Source of the DNA: Allobosea sp. 117
GTDB lineage: Bacteria; Pseudomonadota; Alphaproteobacteria; Rhizobiales; Xanthobacteraceae
DNA: 64,000 bases
Assembly: GCF_000702305.1 (NCBI RefSeq)
Contig: NZ_JNLC01000013.1
Location: 62,001-126,000 of the forward strand
Reading direction: 5' to 3'
In this document: one piece after another, positions 1 through 8,410 of the stretch
How positions within the stretch are numbered: the stretch's first letter is position 1
Layout of the letters: every line of letters starts with the position of its first letter
Position numbers and translations under genes: made by a program
Notes under the pieces: generated by a model
The model's input: the letters and a program-made list of their open reading frames with translations, nothing else
What the model was told of the DNA's origin: nothing
Databases searched by the model: none

Positions 1-45
1 CAAGCGCGAGCCGCCCTCTATGCACCGTTCCGTGCAGCCTGTGGA

Positions 46-360
46 TTAATGCGCGCCCGGCTGGCGGGTCGCGAAGGCGGCCTGCTGCTCGGGGTTCGCC
101 TCGGCCTGGTGCTTCGCCTTCCACTTCTCATAGGGCATGCCATAGACCGCCTCGCGGCTCTCCTCCCTGGAGACCGGCAGGCCGCGTTCCTTGGCGGCGT
201 CGAGGTACCAGTTGGAGAGGCAGTTGCGGCAGAAGCCGGCGAGATTCATCAGGTCGATGTTCTGCACGTCGGTCCGCGCGCGCAGATGCGCCACCAGCCG
301 CCGGAAAGCGGCGGCCTCGAGCTCGGTGCGGTCCTTGTCGGTGAGGGGTTCGTCGGTCAT
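46..360 (-). CDS. DUF1244 family protein
   Basis: A 104-residue protein of the DUF1244 family, whose biochemical role is not established. It is small, charged and soluble, with no signal peptide. The central segment NLAGFCRNCLSNWYLDAA holds two cysteines and is the part I recognise as the family signature. It lies 19 bp downstream of the N-formylglutamate amidohydrolase gene on the same strand, so the two are very likely co-transcribed; I recall this pairing from related Hyphomicrobiales. The family call is firm, the function unknown. Confidence 0.85.
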   Translation of the reverse strand: MTDEPLTDKDRTELEAAAFRRLVAHLRARTDVQNIDLMNLAGFCRNCLSNWYLDAAKERGLPVSREESREAVYGMPYEKWKAKHQAEANPEQQAAFATRQPGAH

Positions 361-379
361 GTCGGCCTCCGATGGTCGG

Positions 380-1270
380 TCAGACAGAGATAGGTGGCAC
401 AGCGTCGGTGCGCGAGCCGAAGATTCGGGCCTCGCGCATGTCCGGGCGAGCGAGCAGGGCGGGCATCAGGTCGGCGAGGCGGTCCGCCCAGGCGAGCTGG
501 CCGGCCTCGTCGGCGATCAGGTCCTGGCGGATCTCGATCAGCGCATGCGGCAGGCCGCGCGCCGTACCGTGCCGGTAGAGGCAGTCATTGCGCAGCGCGC
601 CGTCATAGGGCTCGTTGTCGCCGACGATCAGGTCGCCGGGCGCCGCCAGCGCGTCGATCATCGGCCGGGCGAAGCGGGGATCGAGGTCCCACAGCAAGGC
701 GACGTGCCACGGGCGGGGCACACCGCGCCAGACCGGCGTGAAGCTGTGCACCGAGAACAGCGCGGGGACGACGCCGGCCGCGAGCGCGGCGTCGATCTGC
801 TGCTCGATCGCCCGGTGATAGGGGCGGTGATAGAGGGCGATGCGCCGCTCCACCTCGGCGGCGTCGGCATGCCGGTTGCCGGGCACGACCGCGCCGTCGG
901 ACAGGCGCATCACCAGCGTGGGGTCGTCCTCGCCGCGATTCGGGTCGATGAGCAGGCGGGAGAAGCAGGAGAGCACCGCCGGGGCGCCGAGCCGGGCCGC
1001 CAGCGCGCGGGTGACGCCGGCGGCGCCGATATCGTATCCGATGTGCCGTTCGAGCTGCGTCTGCGGCAGGCCGAGCGAGCCATATTCCGGTGGCAGCGCA
1101 TTAGACGCGTGGTCGCACAGGATGATCAGGCCGGTGTGCAGATTTCCGGAAATGATTTCCACAGCCCGGAAAGCATTCGCCGCCTCCGGCTCTGGTGTCG
1201 AGGGCGGCTCAGGGTCGGCGCTGAGGCGGAGCATCATCGGTTCGATCAATGCGATAAGTGGCTGAAGCAT
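380..1270 (-). CDS. N-formylglutamate amidohydrolase
   Basis: A 296-residue member of the N-formylglutamate amidohydrolase (FGase) family, which hydrolyses N-formyl-L-glutamate to formate and glutamate at the end of one histidine degradation route. The family start motif, ILCDHASNALPPEYG, lies about 50 residues in, followed by HIGYDIGA and the SVHSFTP segment with candidate metal-binding His residues. No hut genes are nearby; the only partner is the downstream DUF1244 gene. Stand-alone FGase homologues in Rhizobiales may act on other N-formyl or N-acyl amino acids, so the substrate is inferred from the family. ATG codons at residues 12 and 13 are alternative starts. Confidence 0.88.
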   Translation of the reverse strand: MLQPLIALIEPMMLRLSADPEPPSTPEPEAANAFRAVEIISGNLHTGLIILCDHASNALPPEYGSLGLPQTQLERHIGYDIGAAGVTRALAARLGAPAVLSCFSRLLIDPNRGEDDPTLVMRLSDGAVVPGNRHADAAEVERRIALYHRPYHRAIEQQIDAALAAGVVPALFSVHSFTPVWRGVPRPWHVALLWDLDPRFARPMIDALAAPGDLIVGDNEPYDGALRNDCLYRHGTARGLPHALIEIRQDLIADEAGQLAWADRLADLMPALLARPDMREARIFGSRTDAVPPISV

Positions 1271-1380
1271 GGTGACGGGAGGCTTTCCGTGCCATAGGAA
1301 TACGCCGGTTTCGCGTCGCCGGGCAGCACCTGCGACGGCACCAAAAACGATAAACCGAGCCGCCGTGTGGGTATGGGGGA

Positions 1381-2676
1381 ATGATGTCTGTCACGTCGCC
1401 GCGCGCTTTCCTCGCCGAGCTCTTCGATGCCGCCGTGGCGGCCGCCCATCCCTCGACCTGCGTCGTGCCTCACCTGCCGGCGCCTCCGGCTTCCGGTCGC
1501 CTGATCCTGCTCGCGGCGGGCAAGGCCGCCGGCTCCATGCTGGAGACGGCGGAGAGCTATTATCTCGACACGCTCGGCTTCGATCCCTCGCGCCTCGTCG
1601 GCATCGGCGTGGCGCGCCACGGCTATGGCCGCCCGACGCGCCAGCTCGAAATGGTAGAGGCCGGCCATCCGGTGCCGGACGCGGCGGGCCTGCGGGGGGC
1701 ACAGACGGCAATCGACCTCGCCGCCGGCGCGCAGGCCGGCGACCTCGTGGTGGTGCTGCTCTCGGGCGGCGCCTCGGCCAACTGGATCGCCCCGGCGGAG
1801 GGCGTCGAACTCGACGACAAGCGGGCGCTGACGCGGGCGCTGCTGCGCTCCGGCGCCAACATCACCGAGATCAACACGGTGCGTAAGCACCTCTCGCGCA
1901 TCAAGGGTGGCCGCCTGACGACGCTCGCCCAGCCGGCGCATGTGGTGACGCTGTCGATTTCCGACGTGCCGGGCGATGATCCGGCGGTGATCGGCTCCGG
2001 GCCGACCGTGCCTGATCCCTCGACGCTCGCCGAGGCGCGCGACGTGCTGACCCGCTTCCGCATCGAGCCAGCCGGCTCCATCGCGGTGGCGTTGCGCGAT
2101 CCGGCGAACGAATCGCCCAAGCCCGGCAATGCCGCCTTCGCCAATGCCGAATACCATCTGGTGGCGCGGCCGGCCGATTCCTTCGTCGCGGCCGAGAAGC
2201 TCGCCCGCGCGGCCGGCATCGAGCCGATCCTGCTGGGCGACAATCTCGAGGGCGAGGCTCGCGAGGTGGCGGCGGCGCAGGCCGAGCTGGCGCTGAAGCT
2301 GAAGGCCGAGGGCAAGCGCGCCGTGCTGCTGTCCGGCGGCGAGCTCACGGTGACGATGCGCGGGCAGGGACGCGGCGGCCCGAATCAGGAATATGCGCTG
2401 GCCCTGGCTGAGGCGCTCGCCGGCGCGACCGGCATCTATGCGGTCGCCGGCGACACCGACGGCACCGATGGCGGCGGTGGTGACGCCAGCGACCCGGCCG
2501 GCGCTTTCGTGATGCCCGACACGCTGGAGCGGGCGCGCGCACTCGGCCTCGTTCCCGCCGAGTTCCTCGCCAATAACGATTCCACGAGCTTCTTCGAACG
2601 CCTCGGCGACCTGCTGACGCCTGGACCGACCTATACCAACGTCAATGATTTTCGCGCCGTCCTCATCGACCCGTAG
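1381..2676 (+). CDS. Glycerate 2-kinase, type II (DUF4147/MOFRL)
   Basis: A 431-residue type II glycerate kinase, often annotated as hydroxypyruvate reductase TtuD for historical reasons. It phosphorylates D-glycerate to 2-phosphoglycerate using ATP. The N-terminal DUF4147 kinase domain covers about residues 1-240, with LLSGGASANWIAP as a phosphate/nucleotide-binding loop. The C-terminal MOFRL domain covers about 300-420, including LLSGGELTVT, GGPNQEYALALA and GDTDGTDGGGGDASD. Length matches the family. The product feeds lower glycolysis, whose other genes lie at 36-42 kb. The 3' end overlaps the start proposed for the next gene by 32 bp. Confidence 0.93.
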   Translation: MMSVTSPRAFLAELFDAAVAAAHPSTCVVPHLPAPPASGRLILLAAGKAAGSMLETAESYYLDTLGFDPSRLVGIGVARHGYGRPTRQLEMVEAGHPVPDAAGLRGAQTAIDLAAGAQAGDLVVVLLSGGASANWIAPAEGVELDDKRALTRALLRSGANITEINTVRKHLSRIKGGRLTTLAQPAHVVTLSISDVPGDDPAVIGSGPTVPDPSTLAEARDVLTRFRIEPAGSIAVALRDPANESPKPGNAAFANAEYHLVARPADSFVAAEKLARAAGIEPILLGDNLEGEAREVAAAQAELALKLKAEGKRAVLLSGGELTVTMRGQGRGGPNQEYALALAEALAGATGIYAVAGDTDGTDGGGGDASDPAGAFVMPDTLERARALGLVPAEFLANNDSTSFFERLGDLLTPGPTYTNVNDFRAVLIDP

Positions 2677-3196
2677 CCACCTCGCTGCGTTCGCCCGGCG
2701 GGCGGGCGGGCGCGCCTGCCGCGTCGCGCTGGCGGCGGCGCTGCTGGCGCCCGGTCTGGCCATGCTCGGCGCGAGCCCCGCCGCGGCGGATTTCCGCCTG
2801 TGCAACCGCACCAACAGCCGCGTCGGCATCGCGGTCGGCTACAAGGACGGCGACACCTGGTCGTCGGAAGGCTGGTGGAACGTCGCCGCCAACAGTTGCG
2901 AGACACTGCTGCGCGGCGACCTCGTGGCGCGCTTCTATTACGTCTACGCGGTGGATTACGATCTCGGCGGGGAATGGGCCGGCAAGGCCTATATGTGCAC
3001 GCGGGAGAAGGAGTTCACCATCCGCGGCATCCAGGACTGCCTCGCGCGCGGCTTCGACCGCACCGGCTTCTTCGAGGTCGACACGCAAGAGCAGAAGAGC
3101 TGGACGGTGCAGCTCACCGAGCAGGGCCAGGCCTCGGCCAACGGAACCGCGCTGCCGCACCCCCCACCGCCGCCCGCTCCGCGCAAGACGAATTGA
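2645..3196 (+). CDS. DUF1036 exported protein
   Basis: A 183-residue protein of the DUF1036 family. A signal peptide is visible: an Arg-rich start, a hydrophobic stretch RVALAAALLAPGLAML, and a cleavage region near SPAAAD. The mature part begins FRLCNRTNSRVGIAVGYKDG, typical of DUF1036, and carries several Cys that may pair in the periplasm. The tail is Pro-rich (PPPPPAPRKTN). The chosen ATG overlaps the end of the glycerate kinase gene and has no clear Shine-Dalgarno, so the start is uncertain by several codons. The function of the family is unknown. Confidence 0.82.
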   Translation: MIFAPSSSTRSHLAAFARRAGGRACRVALAAALLAPGLAMLGASPAAADFRLCNRTNSRVGIAVGYKDGDTWSSEGWWNVAANSCETLLRGDLVARFYYVYAVDYDLGGEWAGKAYMCTREKEFTIRGIQDCLARGFDRTGFFEVDTQEQKSWTVQLTEQGQASANGTALPHPPPPPAPRKTN

Positions 3197-3250
3197 ACGG
3201 CGCGCGGGCCGCGATGTCTGCGGCTTTCGATCTCATCGGCGCAAAGTAGC

Positions 3251-3339
3251 CGTCATGACCGGGCTTGACCCGGCCATCCGCCTTGCGCCGCGTTCACGGG
3301 ACGAAGACGTGGATGCCCGGCTCAAGGCCGGGCATGACG
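3251..3339. repeat. Palindromic intergenic repeat, family C
   Basis: An imperfect inverted repeat between the convergent DUF1036 and degP genes. It opens with CGTCATGACCGGGCTTGACC and closes with GGCTCAAGGCCGGGCATGACG-like sequence, so the arms pair as an extended hairpin with a central loop of about 40 bases. A short relative of the arms occurs at 25706-25735. Placement between convergent genes is typical of REP-like elements. Confidence 0.7.
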
Positions 3340-3374
3340 AGGCGCGGAGCGGCAGGATATTGCCGGCCGTCGGG

Positions 3375-4901
3375 CTACTCGATCGGCACGGCGGTGAACT
3401 GCACCTGACCGTCGGTGTCGGAGACCATCAGCAGCACCGAGCGGCGGCCTTCCTGCTTCAGCGTGTCGATGCGCTTCTGGATGTCGGCCGGGGTGGCGAC
3501 CGCCTCCTGATTGACCTCCAGGACGACGAAGCCGGGCTTCAGCCCCTTGTCGGCGGCGGCGGAGCCCTTGTCGACGCCGGTGACCACGACGCCCTTCACC
3601 TCGTCCTTGATCTTGAACTTGCCGCGCAGATCGGCGCTCAGCTCGGAGAGCTCGAGGCCGAGCAGCTTGCTGGTGGGCGCCTTCGGCGCGGCCGGGGCCT
3701 CCTCCTTCTTGGTGACGGCGGCCTGCTCGGTCTTCTCGCTCTCCTCGAGCCGGCCGACCTTGAGGCGCAGCGTCTCCTCCTTGCCCTTGCGGATGACGAC
3801 GACCTCGACCTCCTTGTCGACCGCCGTGTCGGCCACGATGAGCGGCAGGCTGCGCATGTCCTTCACGTCCTTGCCGTCGAACTTGACGATGACGTCGCCC
3901 GCCTTGATGCCGCCCTTGGCTGCCGGGCCGTCATCGGTGAGGCCGCCGACCAGCGCGCCGCGTGGCTTGTCCAGCGACAGGCTCTCGGCGATGTCGTCGG
4001 TCACCGGCTGGATGCGCACGCCGATCCAGCCGCGCCGCGTCTCGCCGAACTCCTTGAGCTGGCTGACCACCGCGACGGCGGTGTTGGAGGGCACGGCGAA
4101 GCCGATGCCGATGGAGCCGCCCGAGGGCGAGATGATGGCGGTGTTGATGCCGATCACGTCGCCGTCCATGTTGAACAGCGGGCCGCCCGAATTGCCGCGG
4201 TTGATGGCGGCGTCGGTCTGCAGGAAGTTGTCGTAGGGCCCCGAATTGATGTCGCGGTTGCGGGCCGAGATGACGCCGACGGTCAGCGTGCCGCCGAGGC
4301 CGAAGGGATTGCCGATCGCCATCACCCAGTCACCGACGCGCAGCACGTCGGAATCGCCGAACTTGACCGCCTTCAGCGGCTTGTTCGGCTCGGGCTTCAC
4401 GCGCAGAAGGGCGATGTCGATCTTGGTGTCGCGCCCGATCACCTCGGCTTTGAGCTTCGAGCCGTCGTTGAAGTTGACGAACACCTCGTCGGCGTCGGCG
4501 ATGACGTGGTTGTTGGTGACGACGAGGCCCGCCGCGTCGATGACGAAGCCGGAGCCGAGCGAGGAGACCCGGCGCGGCCGGTCGCCGCCGCTGTCGTCCT
4601 CGCCCTGCTGCTGACGGCGCTTGAAGAATTCCTCGAAGAACTCCTCGAAGGGCGAGCCGGGCGGCAGTTGCGGGGTCGGCACGCTGCGCGAGGGGGCGAC
4701 CGTCTGCGATGTCGAGATGTTGACCACCGCGTCCATCACCGTCGCCGCGGTGTCGGCGACCGTATCGGGGCCCTTGGTGGCGGCGGCGCGGGCGGGCACG
4801 GCGATGAGGCCAAGATTGAGGCCGGTAAGCGCGCCGGCCAGCAGCAGGGCCGAGAGGCGGCGGAAGCTCCGTCCGGCCAGCCCGTCAGTGGATCGCAACA
4901 T
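3375..4901 (-). CDS. degP: Periplasmic serine protease Do (DegP/HtrA)
   Basis: A 508-residue Do-family HtrA protease/chaperone that degrades misfolded envelope proteins. Signal peptide about residues 1-38. The trypsin-like domain carries the catalytic triad His132 (TNNHVI), Asp162 (DIALL) and Ser238 (GNSGGP). Two PDZ domains follow, at about 285-380 and 410-505, separated by a Lys/Glu/Ala-rich linker. A strong Shine-Dalgarno (AAGGAGAT) sits just before the ATG. It is the distal gene in the hflK-hflC-DUF2065-degP array, an order known in Rhizobiales, but a 186-bp gap suggests it can also have its own promoter, as expected for an envelope-stress gene. Confidence 0.96.
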   Translation of the reverse strand: MLRSTDGLAGRSFRRLSALLLAGALTGLNLGLIAVPARAAATKGPDTVADTAATVMDAVVNISTSQTVAPSRSVPTPQLPPGSPFEEFFEEFFKRRQQQGEDDSGGDRPRRVSSLGSGFVIDAAGLVVTNNHVIADADEVFVNFNDGSKLKAEVIGRDTKIDIALLRVKPEPNKPLKAVKFGDSDVLRVGDWVMAIGNPFGLGGTLTVGVISARNRDINSGPYDNFLQTDAAINRGNSGGPLFNMDGDVIGINTAIISPSGGSIGIGFAVPSNTAVAVVSQLKEFGETRRGWIGVRIQPVTDDIAESLSLDKPRGALVGGLTDDGPAAKGGIKAGDVIVKFDGKDVKDMRSLPLIVADTAVDKEVEVVVIRKGKEETLRLKVGRLEESEKTEQAAVTKKEEAPAAPKAPTSKLLGLELSELSADLRGKFKIKDEVKGVVVTGVDKGSAAADKGLKPGFVVLEVNQEAVATPADIQKRIDTLKQEGRRSVLLMVSDTDGQVQFTAVPIE

Positions 4902-5087
4902 GGTATCTCCTTCGCCGCCCGGACGACGGCTCGCGCCTGACGCACAGGAATGGCTCTACCGGGCAAACGCTGAACCGGGACGACGGGGGATGCAAGCCAA
5001 AACCATGCGAGCCGGCGGGTGCCGGCGGCGGGGCGAGTGGTCGCAGGCGCGCGGCCGCCTCGACCGCGGCGGGCGCGAGAAGCCCCT

Positions 5088-5273
5088 TCAGCCGCGGATC
5101 AGCCAGACGACGATGAGCCCGAAGATCGCACCGCCGACGCCGATGAGGCGCAGCGGCTGGTCGGGCAGCGCGTGCATGGTCGCCATGGCGCGGCGGGTGG
5201 CGCCGGGAAACGCCGCCAGCGCCAGACCTTCGATCACGAGAACGAGGCCCAGCGCGACGACGAGATCCGACAT
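5088..5273 (-). CDS. DUF2065 small membrane protein
   Basis: A 61-residue protein made of two hydrophobic segments (LVVALGLVLVIEGLALAAF and LIGVGGAIFGLIVVWLI) joined by a short positively charged loop. It matches DUF2065 (YjeT-like), a family almost always found directly after hflC. It starts 12 bp after the hflC stop, so co-transcription and co-function with the HflKC complex are likely, but its role is not established. Confidence 0.9.
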   Translation of the reverse strand: MSDLVVALGLVLVIEGLALAAFPGATRRAMATMHALPDQPLRLIGVGGAIFGLIVVWLIRG

Positions 5274-5285
5274 TGGCGGCCGCGA

Positions 5286-6203
5286 TCAGTTCGGCTGCGC
5301 GGGCGCGACGGGTGCCGCGGCCGGAGCCTGCGCGGAGGGGCGGCCGGGATTGTTGAGGAAGCGGAAGAACTCCGAGTTCGGCGACAGCAGCATCCGGGTG
5401 TCCTCCTTCTTCAGCGCCTGCTCGTAAGCCTGCAGCGAGCGGAAGAAATCGAAGAAATCCTTATCCTTGCTGTAGGCCTCCGCGAAGATGCGGCTGCGTT
5501 CGGCGTCGCCCTCGCCGCGCAGCCTGTCGGCGGCGGAAGTGGCTTCGGCGACGATGACCGTGGATTCGCGGTCGGCGCGGGCGCGGATGGTCTGGGACGC
5601 CTGCGCGCCCTGGGCCCGGATTTCGGCCGCCTCGCGCTGGCGCTCGGTCTGCATGCGCTGGAACACCGCCTGGCTGTTGGCCTCCGGCAGGTCGGCGCGG
5701 CGGATGCGCACGTCGAGCACCCTTATGCCGAAATTGGCGGCTTCGCGATTCACCTGGTCGCGGATGCGTCCCATCAGCGCCTCGCGCTGGTCGCGTACCA
5801 CCTCGATGAAGGTGCTCTCGCCGAGCACGCGGCGCAGCGCCGAGTTGAGCACGGTGGCGAGGCGCGAATTGGCGCCCTCGATGGTGCCGACCGCCTGATA
5901 GAACCGCAGCGGGTCGACGATCGAATAGCGCGCGAAGGCGTCGACCACGAGACGCTTCTGGTCGGAGGCGATGACCTCCTGCGAGGGGTTCTCGAGGTCG
6001 AGGATGCGCTTGTCGAGGAAGATCACGCTGTCGACCAGCGGCACCTTCGCGTTGAGTCCCGGCTGGGTGATGATGCGGATCGGCTCGCCGAAGCGCAGCA
6101 CCAGCGCCTGCTGGGTCTGGTAGACGCTGAACAGCGCCGAATAGAGGATGATCAGGAGTACCGCCGCGACAATGGCGAGCACCAGTCCGAATGCGCTTTT
6201 CAC
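5286..6203 (-). CDS. hflC: HflC, SPFH/band-7 regulator of FtsH
   Basis: A 305-residue partner of HflK. The two form a membrane-anchored SPFH cage around the FtsH protease and modulate its activity. One N-terminal membrane anchor (about residues 5-25) is followed by the SPFH domain starting at QALVLRFGEP, with RILDLENPSQEV and TVLNSALRRVLGE inside it, then an Ala/Glu/Arg-rich coiled coil (about 180-260). The start is GTG, preceded by a clear GGAGG 7 bases upstream. The gap to the hflK stop is 11 bases, so expression is coupled. The C-terminal tail is Pro/Ala-rich. Confidence 0.95.
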   Translation of the reverse strand: MKSAFGLVLAIVAAVLLIILYSALFSVYQTQQALVLRFGEPIRIITQPGLNAKVPLVDSVIFLDKRILDLENPSQEVIASDQKRLVVDAFARYSIVDPLRFYQAVGTIEGANSRLATVLNSALRRVLGESTFIEVVRDQREALMGRIRDQVNREAANFGIRVLDVRIRRADLPEANSQAVFQRMQTERQREAAEIRAQGAQASQTIRARADRESTVIVAEATSAADRLRGEGDAERSRIFAEAYSKDKDFFDFFRSLQAYEQALKKEDTRMLLSPNSEFFRFLNNPGRPSAQAPAAAPVAPAQPN

Positions 6204-6214
6204 GGTGCCGCCTC

Positions 6215-7357
6215 CTACTTGGTCTGGCCCGGCGCCGCGGGGCGCCGGTCGAGCCCGCCGAGGGGCAGATAGGGGACGACGCCGGTACCGCGATCGGCGG
6301 ACGGGTCGATGATGATTTTGTCCATGCCGCCGAACACGCGCTCGATGGTCTCCAGATAGAGGCGCTGGCGGGTGACGTCCGGCGCCTTCTCATACTCGGT
6401 GAGCACGCTCAGGAAGCGCGCGGACTGGCCCTGCGCCTCGATGATGGCGCGCTCCTTGTAGCCCTGCGCACCCTGGGTGACACGCGAGGCCTCGCCGCGC
6501 GCCTCGGGCACGACCCGGTTGGCGTAGGCCTGGGCCTCGTTCTGCAGGCGCTCGGCATCGGCGCGCGCGGCCTGCACGTCGCGGAAGGCGTCGATGACCT
6601 GCTGCGGCGGGTCGACCTTCTGCATCTGCACTTGGGTGATCAGGATGCCCGACTGGTAGCTGTCGAGCGTCCTCTGCATCAGCTCGTGCACGGCCGCCTC
6701 GATGGTCTGGCGGGCGCCGGTGAGGATCGGCTGGATGTTGGTGCGTCCCACCACCTCGCGCATGGCGCTTTCCGCCACGGCCTTGATGGTGCCTTCCGGG
6801 TTCTGCACGTTGAACAGGTAGTTGGCGGCGCCGATATCCTCGGCCGAGCCGGCCGCGGCGGGCTTCACCATCCAGAACACGGCGAAGTCGACGTCGACGA
6901 TGTTCTCGTCGCCGGTGAGCATCAGGCTCTCCTCCGGCACGTCGCGCATGGCGGTGCCGCGCCGCGGGTCGTCGCCCGAGCGGATGCCGATGTCGATGCG
7001 GTTGACGCGGGTGACCTTCGGGGTCAGCACCGTCTCGATCGGGTAGGGGAGGTGGTAGTTCAGGCCGGGATTTGAGGTCGCGACGAACTTGCCGAAGCGC
7101 AGCACCACGCCCTGCTCGTCCGGCTGCACGCGGTAGAAGCCCGAGAGCAGCCACACGACGATCGCGATCGCGACGATGGCGACGATCACCTTGGTGTTGC
7201 CGAAGCCGCCGGGAAGCACGGTGCGCAGGCGGTCCTGGCTGCGGCGGATCAGATCCTCGAGGTCCGGCGGATTGGGTCCCGACGATTGCGGACCGCTACC
7301 CCAGGGACCCCGCGGACCCCCGCCCCAGGGGCCACCGCTCTGGTTCTTCCACGACAT
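6215..7357 (-). CDS. hflK: HflK, SPFH/band-7 regulator of FtsH
   Basis: A 380-residue HflK. It starts MSWKNQSGGPWGGG, the usual Gly/Pro/Trp-rich cytoplasmic head; a longer frame opens 12 codons upstream but this ATG has GGGGAG at good spacing. A single membrane segment (about 65-87, VIVAIVAIAIVVWLLSGFY) precedes the SPFH domain (from QPDEQGVVLRFGK), a coiled coil (ADAERLQNEAQAYANRVVP) and a C-terminal tail. It is the first gene of the operon with hflC, DUF2065 and degP. In many Rhizobiales folA and thyA precede hflK; here that link is broken (thyA is at 11.2 kb, folA at 15.4 kb on the other strand). Confidence 0.95.
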   Translation of the reverse strand: MSWKNQSGGPWGGGPRGPWGSGPQSSGPNPPDLEDLIRRSQDRLRTVLPGGFGNTKVIVAIVAIAIVVWLLSGFYRVQPDEQGVVLRFGKFVATSNPGLNYHLPYPIETVLTPKVTRVNRIDIGIRSGDDPRRGTAMRDVPEESLMLTGDENIVDVDFAVFWMVKPAAAGSAEDIGAANYLFNVQNPEGTIKAVAESAMREVVGRTNIQPILTGARQTIEAAVHELMQRTLDSYQSGILITQVQMQKVDPPQQVIDAFRDVQAARADAERLQNEAQAYANRVVPEARGEASRVTQGAQGYKERAIIEAQGQSARFLSVLTEYEKAPDVTRQRLYLETIERVFGGMDKIIIDPSADRGTGVVPYLPLGGLDRRPAAPGQTK

Positions 7358-7565
7358 GCCGTCGCAACTCCCCGTTTGCGCACCCGATACCACCCGGGTC
7401 GCGCAACGGCGCAGAACTCACGGGGCACCATCGTGCAGGAAAGAGACCCGCGCCGAGGGCTTGCCCGAAACCGGACTGCCCGAGGCACGTTGTCGGCGGT
7501 TATAGGTGACGCAGCACCCGGTTACAACGCGCCAACGCGGGTCGTCATATGGGAAGAGGGGCAGC

Positions 7566-7844
7566 TTACGCAACGGTAGATCGGGCGTTCCCCAGCTTGT
7601 CCGTGTGGTCGGGGGCTTCACGTCCGTGCGAGGGGTTGCGGAAATGCGCCAGCACGAAGAGCCGGATCGCCGAGGACAGGTTGCCCTGGTTGCGGCCCGA
7701 ATCGATCGAGGCGACCAGCTCCGACAGCGTCGTACGGCGGCTGGCCGCGATTTCCTTCAGCGCGTCCCAGAACTGGTCCTCGAGGCTCACGCTGGTCTTG
7801 TGCCCGGCGATAACGATCGATCGCTTCACGACAGGGCTTTTCAT
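7566..7844 (-). CDS. Ribbon-helix-helix domain protein
   Basis: A 92-residue protein with an N-terminal ribbon-helix-helix fold: a basic beta-strand (VKRSIVIAGHKTSVSLED) followed by two helices (FWDALKEIAASRR and TLSELVASIDSGR), then SSAIRLFVLAHF. This matches the RHH_4-type family common in alphaproteobacteria, some members of which bind DNA. It overlaps the preceding DUF4169 gene by 4 bp, so the two are translationally coupled. There is no adjacent toxin gene, so I do not call it an antitoxin. Confidence 0.85.
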   Translation of the reverse strand: MKSPVVKRSIVIAGHKTSVSLEDQFWDALKEIAASRRTTLSELVASIDSGRNQGNLSSAIRLFVLAHFRNPSHGREAPDHTDKLGNARSTVA

Positions 7845-8026
7845 GTCTCGTCCCCTTGTAGTCTGTGGCCCTCAAGCGCAGCCTCATGCCGGCGCCGGGC
7901 TGCTTCCTGTACCTCCCGCTCCACCTTCGAACGGCCAAACTTTGAACGCTGCGCGGCGGCTTTTTGTTCCGCCTCGGCACGTGCCTTGTTCTTGCGGGCG
8001 CGGCGCAGATTGATGATATCGGCCAT
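7841..8026 (-). CDS. DUF4169 small basic protein
   Basis: A 61-residue, highly charged protein (MADIINLRRARKNKARAEAE at the N-terminus) of the DUF4169 family, rich in Arg, Lys, Glu and Ala and probably entirely helical. It is the first gene of a two-gene unit with the ribbon-helix-helix gene, overlapping it by 4 bp. I recall this pairing as conserved in Rhizobiales. Its function is unknown; the composition would suit nucleic acid or protein binding. Confidence 0.85.
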   Translation of the reverse strand: MADIINLRRARKNKARAEAEQKAAAQRSKFGRSKVEREVQEAARRRHEAALEGHRLQGDET

Positions 8027-8410
8027 GCACCCTGCTCAATCGCTCGTCGAGTGAATCATCCGCATACTATATTTCATGATAAGCAGACGATAATCACCCC
8101 CTCTTCAATCAATTGTTCCCGCCAGGCGCAGAATTCCGTCAGGGAAGCGCCAGATCGGCGAGGCATCACGACGTCACATTGCGGCAGAGAATAATTCAAA
8201 TTTGAGTGTATTTGGCCGCCAAATCTCGTTTGTAGGCGAACCACACTGCGCAAATCCTGGCGATTACGTGGCGCCCCGGCGGCTGGATCAACTGCCCAGC
8301 CCCTGTTGCAGGCTTCGACGAAAGCCTTGGAACGGCGCCGTTTCACCCGCGTGCCACGCGTGCTAAACCCGCCGCGCCGCTTGAAGGCGAGCATCGAAGA
8401 GGTCTTCCGC
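8027..8410. other. AT-richer intergenic region upstream of fumC
   Basis: A 384-bp stretch with no supported gene, between the divergent DUF4169 and fumC genes. Its middle part (about 8040-8225) is clearly more AT-rich than the window, with ACTATATTTCATGATAAGC and AATAATTCAAATTTGAGTG. It must hold the promoters of both genes. One notable dyad lies at 8210-8224. A minus-strand reading frame entering from fumC has no coding look and is rejected. Confidence 0.7.
8210..8224. promoter_or_regulatory. Candidate operator dyad (ATTTGGC-C-GCCAAAT)
   Basis: A perfect inverted repeat with 7-bp arms and a single-base centre, in the AT-rich spacer 187 bp upstream of the fumC start. The symmetry and position fit a binding site for a dimeric regulator, but I cannot name one and see no second copy in the window. 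Confidence 0.35.

Noticed and set aside
3255-4940. Long plus-strand open frame (561 codons) opposite degP
   Set aside because: Antisense shadow of degP in a high-GC genome. It is full of Asp/Leu/Arg/His repeats with no domain, and the DegP catalytic triad is on the other strand.
7566-8026. Toxin-antitoxin operon
   Set aside because: RHH domain present but no recognisable toxin (no PIN, RelE/ParE or MazF fold); DUF4169 is a conserved core family.
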